Shown here one piece after another: positions 11,901-24,688 of a DNA stretch of 64,000 nt. A program made the translations under genes and the position numbers. The number at the start of each line of letters is the position of its first letter. The stretch's first letter is position 1. Under the pieces are notes generated by a model. It made no database searches and was not told the origin of the DNA. It saw only the letters and a list, made by a program, of their open reading frames with translations. The stretch is from Hybos culiciformis (lineage: Eukaryota > Arthropoda > Insecta > Diptera > Hybotidae). Location of the stretch: the NCBI GenBank assembly GCA_964007475.1, contig OZ023275.1, positions 23,004,899 to 23,068,898 on the forward strand, in the 5' to 3' direction.

Positions 11901-12970
11901 TTCGCGTTGGAAAAATCGTTGCTATCTAACTTGTATAATATATAACTATAGAATAATAAGTATTCTTCTTCTGTGATATAACGTATAATATCCAAGAATA
12001 TTTAATGCATTTTAGTTAGTTCAAATGTAGAGTATAAAACAAAGATAGAAATGAAAATGCATATATGATAAAATATGTAATTTAATACGAAAATATGTGA
12101 TATTAAAATTTTATAAAACAATGTTGGATTTCTCTTGAGAAAATATTTTTTCTTTTATTATATTTTAACTTTTTAATCCTTTTTAATTGAAATCCTAAAA
12201 ATATGTTCATTTTCGTTATATTAATACTTAATTCAATTAATTTTATTTGATGATATTCCTTTAATTATTTGAAATTATAAATAAATATAAAAAAAACACT
12301 TGGCTGCAACTAAATAGCATTATGATAATTTAAAAAACATTCATACCCTACATAAGGAATATTATCCTTTCATTTCCCAACATTGTTGTCTGTTGGATTA
12401 AAATTTTATACATAAACTAAAACATAAATTAAATATTTATTCTGGGATCAACAAATTGAGTTTGCACAATAACTTTTTAATTTTAAATCATGGAATTAAA
12501 AAACTAAAATGCTATAAATTGCATATTCAAAATATCAAAAAAGGAACAGAATGTAGCGATGATTGCAAATTTTTCTTATTTCTATAAATAATATTTTGAA
12601 AAATTCCGACAGCAGTAAAAAAAAATCTGTTTTTGTTCTTTAATTTTGTGATGTTTGCATTAATTTTTTACAAATTAAAAATAATTTAAAGATATGGAGT
12701 AAAATAAAAGCCAAAGCTAATAAAAATTATAAACATTTTTGAAAACTTTAAATTATTTTTAAAGATAGCCATCAAACTTAATACATACTTAATAATGCAT
12801 TAAAGTTAAATTTTTAATGCAAATACTTACATCTTACATCGTTGACGTTATCCTTATGGGAATTCAGAATGAAAGAAATAACAACAATGTAAGAATGATT
12901 CGTTCTAAATCTAATTTACTCTATTCAAGTTATTATTTTTTCGAATAAATAAGACAATTTTCATATGAAA
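8999..12970. other. AT-rich non-coding DNA
   Basis: No gene is seen. Small imperfect palindromes of TATA-type sequence occur near 9960-9982 and 10152-10185, as expected in such composition. Confidence 0.5.
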
Positions 12971-13050
12971 GTTTTATGTCTTATGGTACGGACTCTATCA
13001 TATATTCGGTCGTGCGTTCGTTTCCCATCTCGGACTGGAATTTATGTTAA
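12971..13050 (+). mobile_element. tRNA-related SINE relic
   Basis: The stretch TCGTGCGTTCGTTTCCCATC (13010-13029), followed by TCGGACTGGAATTT, closely resembles the T-arm (B-box) and 3' region of tRNA-derived SINEs. A GTTCGATTCCC-type core is present with one substitution. The preceding TACGGACTCTATCATATATT fits a decayed anticodon arm. A clear A-box is not visible and the acceptor stem does not pair, so it is not a working tRNA gene. The following AT-rich stretch (from about 13040) could be the SINE tail. The call rests on similarity in arrangement, not on a database match. Confidence 0.4.
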
Positions 13051-13225
13051 ATAAAAATAAATAACATTATAAAATAATTTTGAAATAATAATCTTTCTTT
13101 TCTTAGGTAGATTTTAATTTGCATTTTCTGAATTTTATAGAAAAAATTCAACTTAAATGCTCTTAATCTAAAGCTATATAAAAAATATTATTAATTAACA
13201 CATCTTTTATTTTTATATTTTGCAG

Positions 13226-13423
13226 CTTCTGGTATTATACTGTCAATTGAGGGCACCAGCTTTTCAAAGATTCAAGGAACTCTTTTATCCAATTTTTCAT
13301 TGCAGACTTATAAACAAAGAGGTTTTAAAAAAAACATACATTTGAAAATATGGTTTAGATGTTTAGAAGATCGAGAAGAACAGTTCGGTGCAACTTTGTA
13401 TAAAAATGCTGAAATAAATTAAT
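13226..13423 (+). other. Exon-like open stretch with two open frames, unidentified
   Basis: The acceptor-like sequence TTTTATTTTTATATTTTGCAG ends at 13225. Directly after it two frames are open. One gives 39 codons to a TGA at 13343-13345 and includes LYCQLRAPAFQRFKELFYPI. The other, offset by two bases, runs about 65 codons to a TAA near 13423 and includes LEDREEQFGATLYKNAEIN. Both have mixed composition, unusual here. An AATAAA-like signal (GAAATAAATT) lies near 13411-13420. Only one frame could be real, neither is recognised, and no upstream exon is identified. A terminal exon, a decayed coding fragment or chance are all possible. Confidence 0.2.
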
Positions 13424-15172
13424 GTTATTATAGTTCGAATGAAATATGGTGTGTAAGTAACGTGTAAATATTATCCACCATCTAGATGTTTACATTACTC
13501 AGTTTGTTATCTTTGGATAAGAAAGTAATTTATAAATGTTCTCAAATTCTTGTATTTGAACAAATAATTAGATATTAAACAAACAAATATGTACAATAAA
13601 ATTTAACTCCTTTAAATATGTAATATAAAATGAGCTCTCCAATTATAAAAAAAAAAAAAAAAATTCAACATACCCATATCCATAACCCTTAATCCAAAAC
13701 TATCATTAAATTTCCCATCCATCAAAAATATAAAATAATAGTTATAACATAAATAGGTTCTAAGGCCCTAGCAGCTAAGATCCAGATTTAAGAATTTGTT
13801 TGTAATTTATTATAATAAATTCAAATTAATAAATAAAAAAATAAAAATAGATATTACATTTTTATATAATTTGTTGTAATTTTTTGTGTAATTATAGGTT
13901 CTTCTTATTTTTTTAAATATCATTATTAATTCATATGTCAAATGAAAAGCATTCAACTGAAATTCCGGTTAAATGAAATTCTGAGCATTCTGAGCAACTG
14001 AAATTCCGATTAAGTTATTTCCAATCTATTTGGTCAAAGGTATAAACCTCTTATGGGATTTTATCTCATATGGTTTTGTGTCACCACATGGAAGAATGGC
14101 AAATGAACAAGTAACATGTAACTAACAAATTTAAAGGTGATTATGGAATCCATTTTTTTTTTAATTAAAAATTAACGTAAAATAATCAATCGAAAAACCT
14201 ATAAAAGCATCCAAAATAAGAATTTAAATAAGAATTTAAAATTCATTTTCGATTGTAACATATTATTTTAGTACTTCGGGTTCGTGTTTTTTTTATTCAT
14301 TCAACTGGTGGACGTCAACAGTGGGCTCTCAACTATTTGTAACATGGGCGAACGTCTTCAACGTATGAAAAGATTTATTTGTAATAATTATGATGTTGAA
14401 TGTATTTTAATGTTGTCTAAATAAGTATTTTTGTTAAAAAAAAAATTAGAAAGGTGATATTTATTTTCAATTACACATTTTCAATTACACTATTGTTAAT
14501 ACTTTTTTTTAAATTGGTTTAAAATGATTATTTTTGAACAGATTTTGAAGTGGTTCAGAATCAATGATCAATTTTCGGATCTTTTTAAAATAGCGACATC
14601 CCTATGAGTTTGAAATTCGCGAATATGCCCTCTGCATAATTAATTCACAAAAACTACAAAAAATTAATGTAATTTATTGTATAATTTATTTTTGAAATAA
14701 GGAATAAAATGATTTCTAATATAAAAAAAATATTTTGTTTGGTTTTTATAATTTAATTTAATAAAGAATTGAAACCCTCAGTTTAGGAAAGAGTCAACGT
14801 TAATTGTACTTCTACAAAAATATCAATAAAATAACATCAAAAGAATTTTAGGTAAGATAATTATATTCTTTTTTCTTGTTTAATTTAGGATGATTTGTAC
14901 CAAATAGAACCGGATAGTGCACGAAATAGAATTTTTCTAGCAAACTCAAAGAGAGCATGAAAATGCAAGCTTTAAGATTTTTAAAGAGAAATATTTACAG
15001 AAGGAACATGTTCATTAATTTTCAAAACTTATTTTCTGTAGCTGGTGAGATTGAAAGAATCGTACTTATAAACTTGATTAATTTTTTTATTTTTTTATTA
15101 TTATTTAAAATTGAAATTATGATTATAATTAATTTTATTGGTTTTTCAACTTTCGAAAGTATTTAAAAATAT
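13424..15172. other. AT-rich non-coding DNA with a short duplication
   Basis: At 13950-14015 the motif CAACTGAAATTCCG occurs twice about 48 bp apart, each followed by (G/A)TTAA. A GC-richer patch at 14275-14365 (CTTCGGGTTCGTG, then GTGGACGTCAACAGTGGGC) has no assignable function. At 14583-14600, TAGCGACATCCCTATG resembles the ends of the inverted repeat at 15173-15411. No gene is seen. Confidence 0.45.
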
Positions 15173-15411
15173 CGACGTCTCTATTGAAAATATGACAAAA
15201 TTATTGTTATATCTCTTAAAACTATTACCAGCTTCGTATTCTAAAATTCTAAATCTACAATATTGCTTTTATACTCATTTTCGTACCACGCTTCTCTGTT
15301 GAGTTATGAATACCATTATATATAATATTAATATGTAAATAAAAATACATGAAAATACATACAAATTAATAAGTATTACAAAACTTGTCATACTTTCAAT
15401 AGGGACCGTCG
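15173..15411. mobile_element. Putative TIR element, about 239 bp
   Basis: The left end CGACGTCTCTATTGAAAATA pairs with the right end TACTTTCAATAGGGACCGTCG over about 25 positions. There are two substitutions and one single-base gap, and both ends continue into TGACA/TGTCA. The interior is AT-rich and non-coding. A related sequence at 14583-14600 might be another terminus of the same family. No clear target duplication can be picked out, so the boundaries are provisional. Confidence 0.45.
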
Positions 15412-16070
15412 TTTTAATTTTTATTATCTAAAATATGTGGTAAATTTCACATTCAAAAAATGTGAAACAACAAACAAACAAAAATAACATAAATTCAGAA
15501 AAAACCTCTTATATGCTTGTTTATTGAGAAAGTTCAAATTATTCTTTTTTATCACGTTCCAGAAACCATATAAAAACAAACCATCATGCACTATTGCATT
15601 TAAGTCACTTGAATAAGAAAAAAACACAATGTATTATTTTTTTTTTATGAAATCCTGAAAATTTTACAACAAAATATTCTTTTAAAAAATTTTGTGACTT
15701 TAAGTACAAAGTTTTCTATAAACTTTATAGTTTTTTTTATATTTATAAAACCATTAATTGTTTTTCGCTAAGTAGTATACATGGGTATTTTGATTTATAT
15801 TGACTTTTCGTTTCTAGAAATATTCAACACACTTTCATAACAATAATGCTTTTATATCATATCATTGTAGTACCATTGTAGTACCATTGAAATAACTACA
15901 TATAAGTAAATTTTTGAAAGTAGAAAAGTAATTATTGTAGTTTTGTAACATAATTATTTCATAAAAAAAAAGTTTCAATTATCTTTAGATACATATTAGC
16001 AGAAGTTAATTAAATTGAAAAAAAATTTACGAACTATCCACTGAATAAATCCAAAATAATATATATAGAT
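15412..16070. other. AT-rich non-coding DNA
   Basis: A short duplication of CATTGTAGTAC occurs near 15863-15886. A minus-strand frame near 15424-15627 is AT-driven. No gene is supported. Confidence 0.5.
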
Positions 16071-16670
16071 ATACTAGTCGAAATACCCGGCTTCGCACGG
16101 TAGTCCCGAACAAATATAACACTTTAATCCAGATTTTGTGCACTAAAAAAACAGAATTCAAAATTTATTAAATAGCCACTTCCCCGGTGCCTTAACACAT
16201 CCAGTCTTCTAAATAGTCTTCTAAATAGTCGATACCTAAATTGCAAAACCGCCTTCTAAGGTACCCCCAGTCGGGACCTCGGATCAAAATTTCTAGTACC
16301 CTATAGCCATCTGGGGTCTTTAGGCTCTTTATTTTCAAAATTTCAAAATTTCGAAATTTGTTGTACAGCCCCCTAATTGAACCCTGGAACAACGGTTGGA
16401 GGCCTGTCAACATCCAGTTTGTTAAGTAGGGTTTTCGGATCCAACTCTACTATATTTTATTGGAATATACCTAAATTTCAAAATCGGCTTCTAAGGTAGT
16501 CCCCCGCCGGGGCCTCGGATCAAAATTTCTAGTACCCTATAACCATCTCGGGCCCCAATGATACTTAAGTTCAAAATTTCAGCCAACTCGGTCCAGCGGT
16601 TTAGTCGCGATTGAGGACAGAGAAACAGAGAAACAGAGAAACAGAGAATTTTCATTTTTATATATTAGAT
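16071..16670 (+). repeat. 600-bp dispersed repeat with internal 235-bp duplication
   Basis: It starts ATACTAGTCGAAATACCCGG and continues CTTCGCACGG, a family signature widespread in insect interspersed repeats. It ends with four copies of CAGAGAAA-type 9-mers (about 16617-16650) and an AT-rich tail ending TATATATTAGAT. Inside, a segment beginning CCTAAATT at 16235 recurs at 16470. The shared core includes GGATCAAAATTTCTAGTACCC, and the copies differ at many positions, so the duplication is old or inherited from the family. A 73-codon minus-strand frame (16192-16413) is just this repeat. It may be a LINE 3' end or a SINE; the class is not settled. Confidence 0.65.
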
Positions 16671-19600
16671 GTTCTTATTATCTTCTATGAAAATATTAAA
16701 AAGTCCAAAATAACAACAACAATTTATTTATTTATTTAATATTTCATTATTTTACAATTTCATACATATAGAGTTTTAGACTTAACCTAGCCTTTACAAC
16801 TAAGAATTAAGCTTTTATGTTATATAATTATTTTTCTTATTATAAGACATATTTTAAGGAAAAATTTAAAAACCTGATAAATGCTTTTTAAAAAGTCCAA
16901 AATTCAATTTTGAACCACAAAAAAAAAACAGTAATATTCAAAATAATTGTTTTCATAAATTTCGTACAGAAAGCTATTTTTGAAAGCCTTTCCTTTGAAA
17001 AATTTTTAAAAATCTCACTTACATCTGACTTCTTTCTGTCAATCTGCCTTCCATCTGACTTCTTTCTGTTAATGTATTAGGTTTGAGTTTTGCAAGTGAA
17101 TTTCACAATTTTTTTTCATATAATATTCATATTAATACTTAATTCAAAATTAATAATATAAGTTGTTTTGGGCTCATGGCGTCCAAAATTGAATTTTTTG
17201 GGTCAACAATATCGTCAAATCATTCGAAATGTGAAAGGAAGGTGATATTCTTGCACTTTTCGAAAAAGAAGTCCAGAAAATTTTGATGAGAAACATAATT
17301 TATATTTAATTTTCTGTCAATTTTAAGAACCATCAAACATTTTAAAATTGGCTGAAATTAAAATGGAGTGAAATTTGGTACGCGTTATCGAAACTGAATA
17401 TTTTTTTCGTAACTGAATAATATTCCATTTCAATAAATGTAACAAGGACCTGAAGCTTCATAATTTTATTCATTAAATATTGAATAATTGCAGAAATTGA
17501 AATGTTTCTTCTTTAAATTAAATTTTTAAGATGCATCATTAAAATATGAATTCTATATAATAAAATAAAAAAACTAACAATATACATAAGTGGAGTAATG
17601 AGCTTATGCATACAAAGCTTGTAAAATATCTATGTAATTTATGCAACAAAAAATGTTTGTGTTATGGAAACAAATCACATATGGTAGATATGCAGTTGCA
17701 TTAGTTTTTAAGTTTCAAAAATTTAATATTTATTATTATGTAAGCTTCTATAAAGTTTTTTTTTTTTTTACGAATCAGATTTTAATTTAATAATGAACTT
17801 TTCTAATAATATAACCATAATAACTTTGCTATTGAATAGAAGCTGGTAAACTTAATTTTTTTTACAAATTATGTTCAAAAATGAAAATGTTAAGCAAAAT
17901 ATTGAATAAACATAATGTATATATAGTTTTTTTTAGAATGAAAAATACCTATTTGTGTAAATATATAAAATAAGATTTGAAGCCCAATCGTTGCGGGGTT
18001 AAGAAATTGTGAGCCTTTTTGTGAAAAGTAGTCAAAGAAGTTCCCAAAGAAAAAAAAATTCTATGCTTCTTTTATTTTTATGATAGTAAAAATCTCTAAA
18101 GTAAGTTGATGTGATTAGAACGCCATTTTGAAAATTAATCGCCATCATGCATATCGTTGTTTTATCGGACTCTTTTAAAATACGTGTGACTGATATAGTG
18201 ACTGAGCCAACATCAACTCATTAAAAAATTGTTCGCACTTGTACTAAATTTGACAGTGGATAGTAATGCGGTTCTACTCGCCCGAAAAAATGCAGTAAAA
18301 TGAATTCAGTATTTAGTCGCTGTCAGAAATGTTCAGTTCAGTATTTAGTTGTTGTTCAGACATGTTTCGTTACCAAATTACTCGCCACTCGACTAAATTA
18401 CTTGCTAAATGTCAAATCTAAAAACCTTGTTCGAATATTGGCACGTATAACAAACGGTCGACATGAAAAAAATAAGAACTTTTACTGAAATAGTGAATAT
18501 TAAGCTTCATAAATGGTTTGAAATGAGACTATTATTTCAAAAAACTTACTTTGAACGTAAATATGAACTGAGCATAAATATGAACGTAAATATCAACTGA
18601 AGACCAAATAAAAATTATTAATGACTTTTGTTTAGAAATATTTTAAAATCGGAGCGAATTCTGACAATTTCCTTTGGAAAATCAGAAGAAATAACTTAAA
18701 AAATAGCTTTTTTTTTATTTTGAAATAGAAAAAGAAACTTTACGGATATTTTCACAAAGTACTGATATTTTTACAAACTTTATCTACAGCTTTACATAAT
18801 TACTAAGTAGTACATGGTTTTACCTCCAGCAAAAAAATAGTTTGAGAATTGTTGCAAAAGTATCATGCAAATTTTTTATCAAAAGTTTCAACACCAATAC
18901 TATATAGATACAAGACTCTGAAAAATAAAGATTCATATTGTGATCATCTTCTGTTTCGATTATGAAAGTCTTAAACAAATTACTCGAATCTAAAAAACAT
19001 AAAAACAAGGTAATTTTTTAACCCAAAAAAATTTTTTTATTTAATTTTATTGTGCGATAATAAAATATATTGGAAAATTTAAAATGTCAAGAACAATAAC
19101 ACATAATAAACAAACAATAAATTTTCACAGGTTTTAATTTTATACATATTTCTTTTATTCTTTTGAAAAAAAAAAGAAAAAAAAAGTTATTTTTTATTTT
19201 GATTAAATTTTACTTTCGTATATCCTTTATATTGTTTTTTTTTATATATTTTGGTAAATGAATGCTTTAAAAAGTTTTCTTTTATTGTTTTGATAGAAGA
19301 AAATTATTTTAATTTGGATTTTGTTTGGAACAATGCTTTCTTTAATACAATTGAAAATTAGTGAAAATTTTATAAAGAAAAAGGCATAGAAAAAATGATG
19401 AAAAAAATAAAAAAAAATAAAATTAAAATAATGTAATTTAATTACGGAAAGAAGTTGGAAAATATAATTTTTCCGTTATTGTCAGAAACTTGTTGAATAG
19501 AATTTTTCTTTATAAATGATAAAACTTCAATTGCCAAGCGAAAATTCACAATATTATATAAATAACCTTTTCACTAAGAAAGGATATATAAGTTTGTTCA

Positions 19601-22600
19601 GATTTTTTATTTCACGGAGATTAGAACAATGTAAGTCCAAGACAAATTCACCTTAAATGGCTTAAAAATTTATTTGTGTCTATAATTTATGTAAGTATAA
19701 GTATATAAGTATGTAAGTATCTTGTGAAAATTAAGAGCATAATAATATGAGTAAAACTTGAAAACAGCAATTCCATACATTTATTTTCAAGAATAGAACA
19801 AAAATATTACGAGTATCAGTCTTTATAGCTAGTTAAACGCTGAATATATTTCAAATCGTATTATGGTTATTTGTAAATAATGTTTTGATTTAAAAAATTG
19901 TGTAACTTTAAGCTTAATTTGTAAATCTGTATTTTAAGTACGTAAAACTATATGTAAAATATTTCTCAACATAATATAATGAATTTACACAACTCCATTC
20001 TTTAATGAACTTTCAGTGAAAATATTTTCATTATTAAAGTCACTATTTTGGCAAACTTCAAGGATTGTGTGTTATAGCAAACCAAAATCTTATGTATAGT
20101 TTAATTTTCAGTCTTGTACATGAATATAATTCTAATAAACCAAATCACTTTCCAACTGGAATTAATATTTTATTTTGTCTTCGTTTTCTTATTCTAACGA
20201 ATTTATTTTTTATTGATGGATTAATTCACTAAAGACATTAGTTATAACATTAACATGATTCATTACCTACATTTAAATAAGGACCATAAAACATTATTAA
20301 AAAAAACCCCGATATCGCTCTAAATCAAAAGGATTGATTGATTTATATTAGAAAATAAAGTGAAAAAAAAAACATAATTAAGAATGAAGATAAGTTAATT
20401 TTCATTACCAAAAGTTAAATCAAAATTTCGTTTACTTAATTTCCAGCAATTTAAATAAATCACAAAATGATGTCAGATTTAATTAAAATTAATGTGTTTG
20501 AGTAGTAGAAACATTTTATTTTTAGTGTATAAAAATGTTTAACGTTTTACTTTCAATTCATTGTAAGTTACTTTTACTCTACAATAGTTTTGGAGCTAAA
20601 AAAAACATTTTAGATTCAATTTCTATGGAAAATCTATTTACAAATAAACTTTCAATATGTTTCCTATAACTTCATTTTAAAAAAAAAACATAACTTATCA
20701 AGAATCTAATTTAAAATTCAAATTCGTGAGTTCAGTTCTTTTTTTAATTTTTTGTTGTTCACTCAGAAGTTCTTATGATTGGATGTAATATTTTTAAAAT
20801 TATTTATATTTTCTTAAAAAGAAAATATTCCTTTTTACATTTTATTACACTTTACATTTTGTGTACAAAAAAAGGAAGCTAATTTTTCAAGGATTTAATG
20901 CTTTAAGAGAATGGAATTGAAAAATTTTATGAGTAATGATTTTTCAATATTTTCAATATATTTTTCTGCTTCTTTTATATTCTGGTAAAAGTTTTTTATT
21001 TAAAGAAATTATTTGGAAAATATACACTCCCTCCAGACAGACAAATACTTTAGAAGTAAAATATATATGAATATGATTTATTGGTAAATATAAAAAAAAT
21101 TTCTTTTCAAATAAATTATCAGAAATTTTAGAATTTTAAGAAGAACATTTTTATAAAGAGAAAGATAAAAAATATTAAAATCATATTTTTAAGTAAGACA
21201 ACTTTAACATAATATATTTGGAAACTCTGCACCAACCGGATAATTTTTTATCTACTGGATTATGAATAATTTTTAATAACAGTGTCTGTAGCGTATATAA
21301 TTCGAATAAATGTGAAGAATCTAAAGGATTTGTAGAATCTGAATTTAAGTAAAAAAAAAAGTAACAATTTCTAAAAGCATAGGGTTATAGAAAATAATTG
21401 ATTTTATAAATAGATGCGCTGACCATATTTGTTCTTGAAATAAACATTTATAATTTTTCGCAACATCTTGAAAACTACTCGTAGTTTAGCATTTTTGAGG
21501 TAGGCCAAACTAAAATATAGAGTTTTAAAACTAAATACTAGATTTTTTTGTTAAACTTTTATTTAATAAGTAAAAATAATAATCTATATAGTTGAAACGT
21601 TAACAGTTCGAAGCATCTATATTTTATAATTTTTTTTTTTTTTAGTTTTCGATTTTACAATTTTCAACTTTGGAATCACATATTTTTTGTTGTACAAGAG
21701 TTCGATTCCCTATAATTATAATATTCTGATCGAAACCAATATTCTTTTAATTTTAGCTTGTCTTCATTAAAATAGACGCTTGATTAAAATTTAATTGCCG
21801 CATTTTAAAGAGGATAATCATTAAATCAGAAATGCATTTTCAAAAAATACAATTTAGATAAAAATAAATGAAAAATGATGTCAATTATAGAATTGGGCCA
21901 AATTAAATTCAATAATATTCGAAACTAAAATCATTATTATTTTATTTTGGTATTTTGCAGAACAAAATTTTAATTATGTATAGTTTTATATCCAATTATT
22001 TGTTATGCTATGATTATTATTGTTACCATAACAAGAAAATAGAAGTTCGTTATTACAAATTTTAATTATTTTTTTAGTTTTGAATTTAAATTCAAATTAT
22101 ATTATAATAATGTTAAAGCGGTTGATTGAAATTTATTATATACAAAATTCTAAAATTTATTTTTAACTTTTTGTTTTTATTTTTACACTATACACTTTTT
22201 TTCTATCATAAAGTATTATATTATATATGTACATGTACATCAAAGTATAGTACATTATGTATACAGACTTTACAAATTAGAAATGCCGTTTTAAAAATAC
22301 AAATTGATGTCAAATATCAGATACAGTTCACGCTGAAGATAAGAACGTATAGTAGACTTGCAACCATAAGAGAATTTGAAGTCATTATTTAAATTAAAAT
22401 TTTATTCAAAATAAAAATTTTTCAATATATTCATTGCAGCAGAATATAAAATTATCAATTTATCAGATTTTTTTGTTAAATTACCGGCAATTGATTTGTT
22501 TTTTTTCCATTAATTTTTTATTCGTATTGTATAATTATGAATTCAAAAATTCATTTATATCATATGGGAAAAAATGTATAAACAACATTTGATTTACAAT

Positions 22601-22692
22601 GATTCTGTAGATATAGTTTTCGTAAAATTCGTTTGCATTATTGTACCATTTGCGCATTATTGCATCTTATTATGCAAATATTATATTATTAT
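16671..22692. other. AT-rich non-coding DNA with small tandem duplications
   Basis: No gene is seen. (TTTA)n lies near 16722-16738. CATCTGACTTCTTTCTGT is duplicated about 29 bp apart within 17024-17073. At 18305-18368 a 32-bp unit starting TTCAGTATTTAGT occurs twice. The GC-richer interval 18180-18480 holds a 62-codon frame that matches nothing I recognise. T runs are frequent. Confidence 0.45.
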
Positions 22693-22957
22693 ATATCGCC
22701 TGCTCAGAAATGAAACAACGTATAATGAAAAGTATAGTTTCGAGTAATTTGAATTTAAAGATTTGAAAATTAAAAAAAACGTATGAAAAAATATCAAGTA
22801 GCGTACAATTTTCATCTAAAAAACACGTTTTAATCAACATTAAGAATATTGCAAAGTAGTTGTACTTATAAAATCGAGTACGAGGAATCGAATGGTGCTA
22901 TTGTCAAATAATGACATATAAATGTCATACGTTGTTTCATTTCTCAGCAGACGATAT
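22693..22957 (+). mobile_element. 265-bp TIR element, copy 1
   Basis: The ends read ATATCGCCTGCTCAGAAATG and, inverted, CATTTCTCAGCAGACGATAT. The inverted match continues through AAACAACGTAT, giving TIRs of about 30 bp with few differences. The interior is AT-rich and non-coding. The flanks ATTAT (22688-22692) and ATTAT (22958-22962) could be a 5-bp target duplication, although this is weak in AT-rich DNA. A second copy of identical length lies at 37054-37318 on the opposite strand, which confirms this as a repeated mobile unit. Confidence 0.85.
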
Positions 22958-24405
22958 ATTATTTCACATTATCCTATTTTCCATCCACATATATATATAT
23001 TTTCTCATCTAATCAGCAAAATTTGTTATTATGCTCAAGTTGATTTTTTATTTATTTTTATTTATCTATAAACATTTATAAATTTAATATTGCTAAAAAA
23101 TTAAAAAAGAAGAAACGAAAATTAAATAGTTAGATATTCTTAATTTTGACGGAGAAAATTTTAACTTTTTGCGCAAATATTATAAATAAATTGTGATACA
23201 GAAAATTAATATAAAAATTGTGGTAAAGAAAAATTAGTATAAAGAGTGGAAGGTTTTTTGGAAAATTAACGTTAAATTATTATTAATATGCAGTTTCCTC
23301 ATGTCTCTTTTATAAGATTTTCATAAATTTATCAATTTAATGAGGAAAAATATATAAAAAAAAAATAGTGAAATTACAATTCTGAATCACTCAATGCAAT
23401 TCTCCTTTCATGATTTGAAAGAAATGCACATGAACAAACATAATTTTTATTAAAATTTGTTTTTACTTGAATTACTTCAAAGAAGGCCTTGTCTTTAGTT
23501 GAATTCAGTTAATTTCTTTGAAGTTTACTCCTTTGATGAATCAGTCAAAAACATCACGAATTGCTTCAGGAAATGCTAATGCATTATAAAATTCAATTCG
23601 TGAAATATTTCAATGGTTTCTGATATGTGTAATTTATTATCATTTAAATTAATTTTTTGTTTTCAGTTTTTATCAAAGGACCTGACCGTCGCGTCGATTT
23701 TCAGAAAATATAAAAAATGTTCTATTATATACGTTTGTTTGTTTAAATTTATTTACACAAAATAAGTTTTCAATTAACGAAGGAATAATGTTCTGATGCG
23801 TTTTCGCGCGATATTTGATTTGACGCTATGCAAACAAAACACATATAATCATAAATATTTAAAAGCATAAATATAAAAGCAAAAAAAAATTAAATGATGA
23901 TAAAAGGAAATGAGAAATAATAATTTTCTTCGTAAACAACTAAAGACGAGAATTACATACATAAAATCCTTATAAGAATTTTGAAAAGATTAGTCTTTCT
24001 TTGTATTTCATTGCATATTTACTTATAACTTTTGAATAAGGTAAGTTAAGCTCCTTGCTTCAAAAATTTGTTCAGAGAAAATGTTAAAATTTATTTGTAC
24101 ATAGCAATGTAAGTAACCAGAATGGAATTATAAAAGTCTAGATATGAAACTTCCATTTTATTTGAGTATACTTTTACTTGAAAATACTGAAATATTATTG
24201 AATTTTTTCGTCCCGATTATCAATGGATTAAAGCCGATTTCAATAATCGGTGAATTTTCTTACAATAAAAACTCAAGAATTTTCCAACAAAGTTTTTGGA
24301 AAAATGTTTGTTAGAATTAATCCATTTGGTTTGAATTCGAAATTATTTTTTGATTGGAAGGATGGAATTAATGAAAAAATTGTCACTTTCATAACAGAAA
24401 AAATT
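22958..24405. other. AT-rich non-coding DNA
   Basis: A slightly GC-richer spot at 23676-23697 (GGACCTGACCGTCGCGTCGA) has no visible function. No gene or structured repeat is seen. Confidence 0.5.
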
Positions 24406-24688
24406 TTAGATATTCCAAAGGTCAGTCAACACACCATCATGAATTTTAACATTAGCTATACCCTTGCCAATCCTTCTTTGCCATCAAACATTCAACAATT
24501 CTTATAACTGGCCAACCACTCTTTTCTTGTTGTCGATTGATCACTACTTCACCAAGTTTTAATCTAGTAGCATTACGCTTCTCTTTGTTGTTATGAATAT
24601 ATATATATTTTTTTAATTTCAAGGCTAATATAAAACCTTCGAAGCTAACTTTCTTATGCTTTGGTTTATTTTTCCTCAATTCAAACAT
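24406..24688 (-). pseudogene. Relic of an LTR-retrotransposon polyprotein (integrase C-terminal, DUF5641-like)
   Basis: A 78-codon minus-strand frame (24452-24688) contains RLKLGEVVI, then GWPVIRIVE and KKD. This spacing matches the end of BEL/Pao-type and related polyproteins, where a basic residue plus L-x-G-D/E-V-V/L is followed by a W-P-x-x-R-I/V-V-E block and a K-D-G block. Just past KKD the frame hits a stop. A neighbouring frame of the same strand continues at once with NVKIHDGVLT, which fits the next conserved block of that domain, ending at a TAA at 24406-24408. Small indels near 24455-24480 therefore break the gene. No LTR, protease, reverse transcriptase or integrase core is visible nearby. 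A plus-strand frame at 24250-24507 is its antisense shadow. The match is from motif order only. Confidence 0.5.

Noticed and set aside
16192..16413. 73-codon minus-strand frame
   Set aside because: It lies entirely inside a dispersed repeat; the sequence recurs in diverged form 235 bp away without an open frame.
18300..18488. 62-codon plus-strand frame
   Set aside because: It spans a 32-bp tandem duplication (18305-18368) and shows no recognisable domain.
21690..21705. GAGTTCGATTCCC, a B-box-like sequence suggesting a tRNA gene
   Set aside because: No A-box or cloverleaf-compatible stems lie upstream; the surroundings are T runs.
24250..24507. 85-codon plus-strand frame
   Set aside because: It overlaps, in antisense, the retrotransposon relic that has recognisable motifs on the minus strand.
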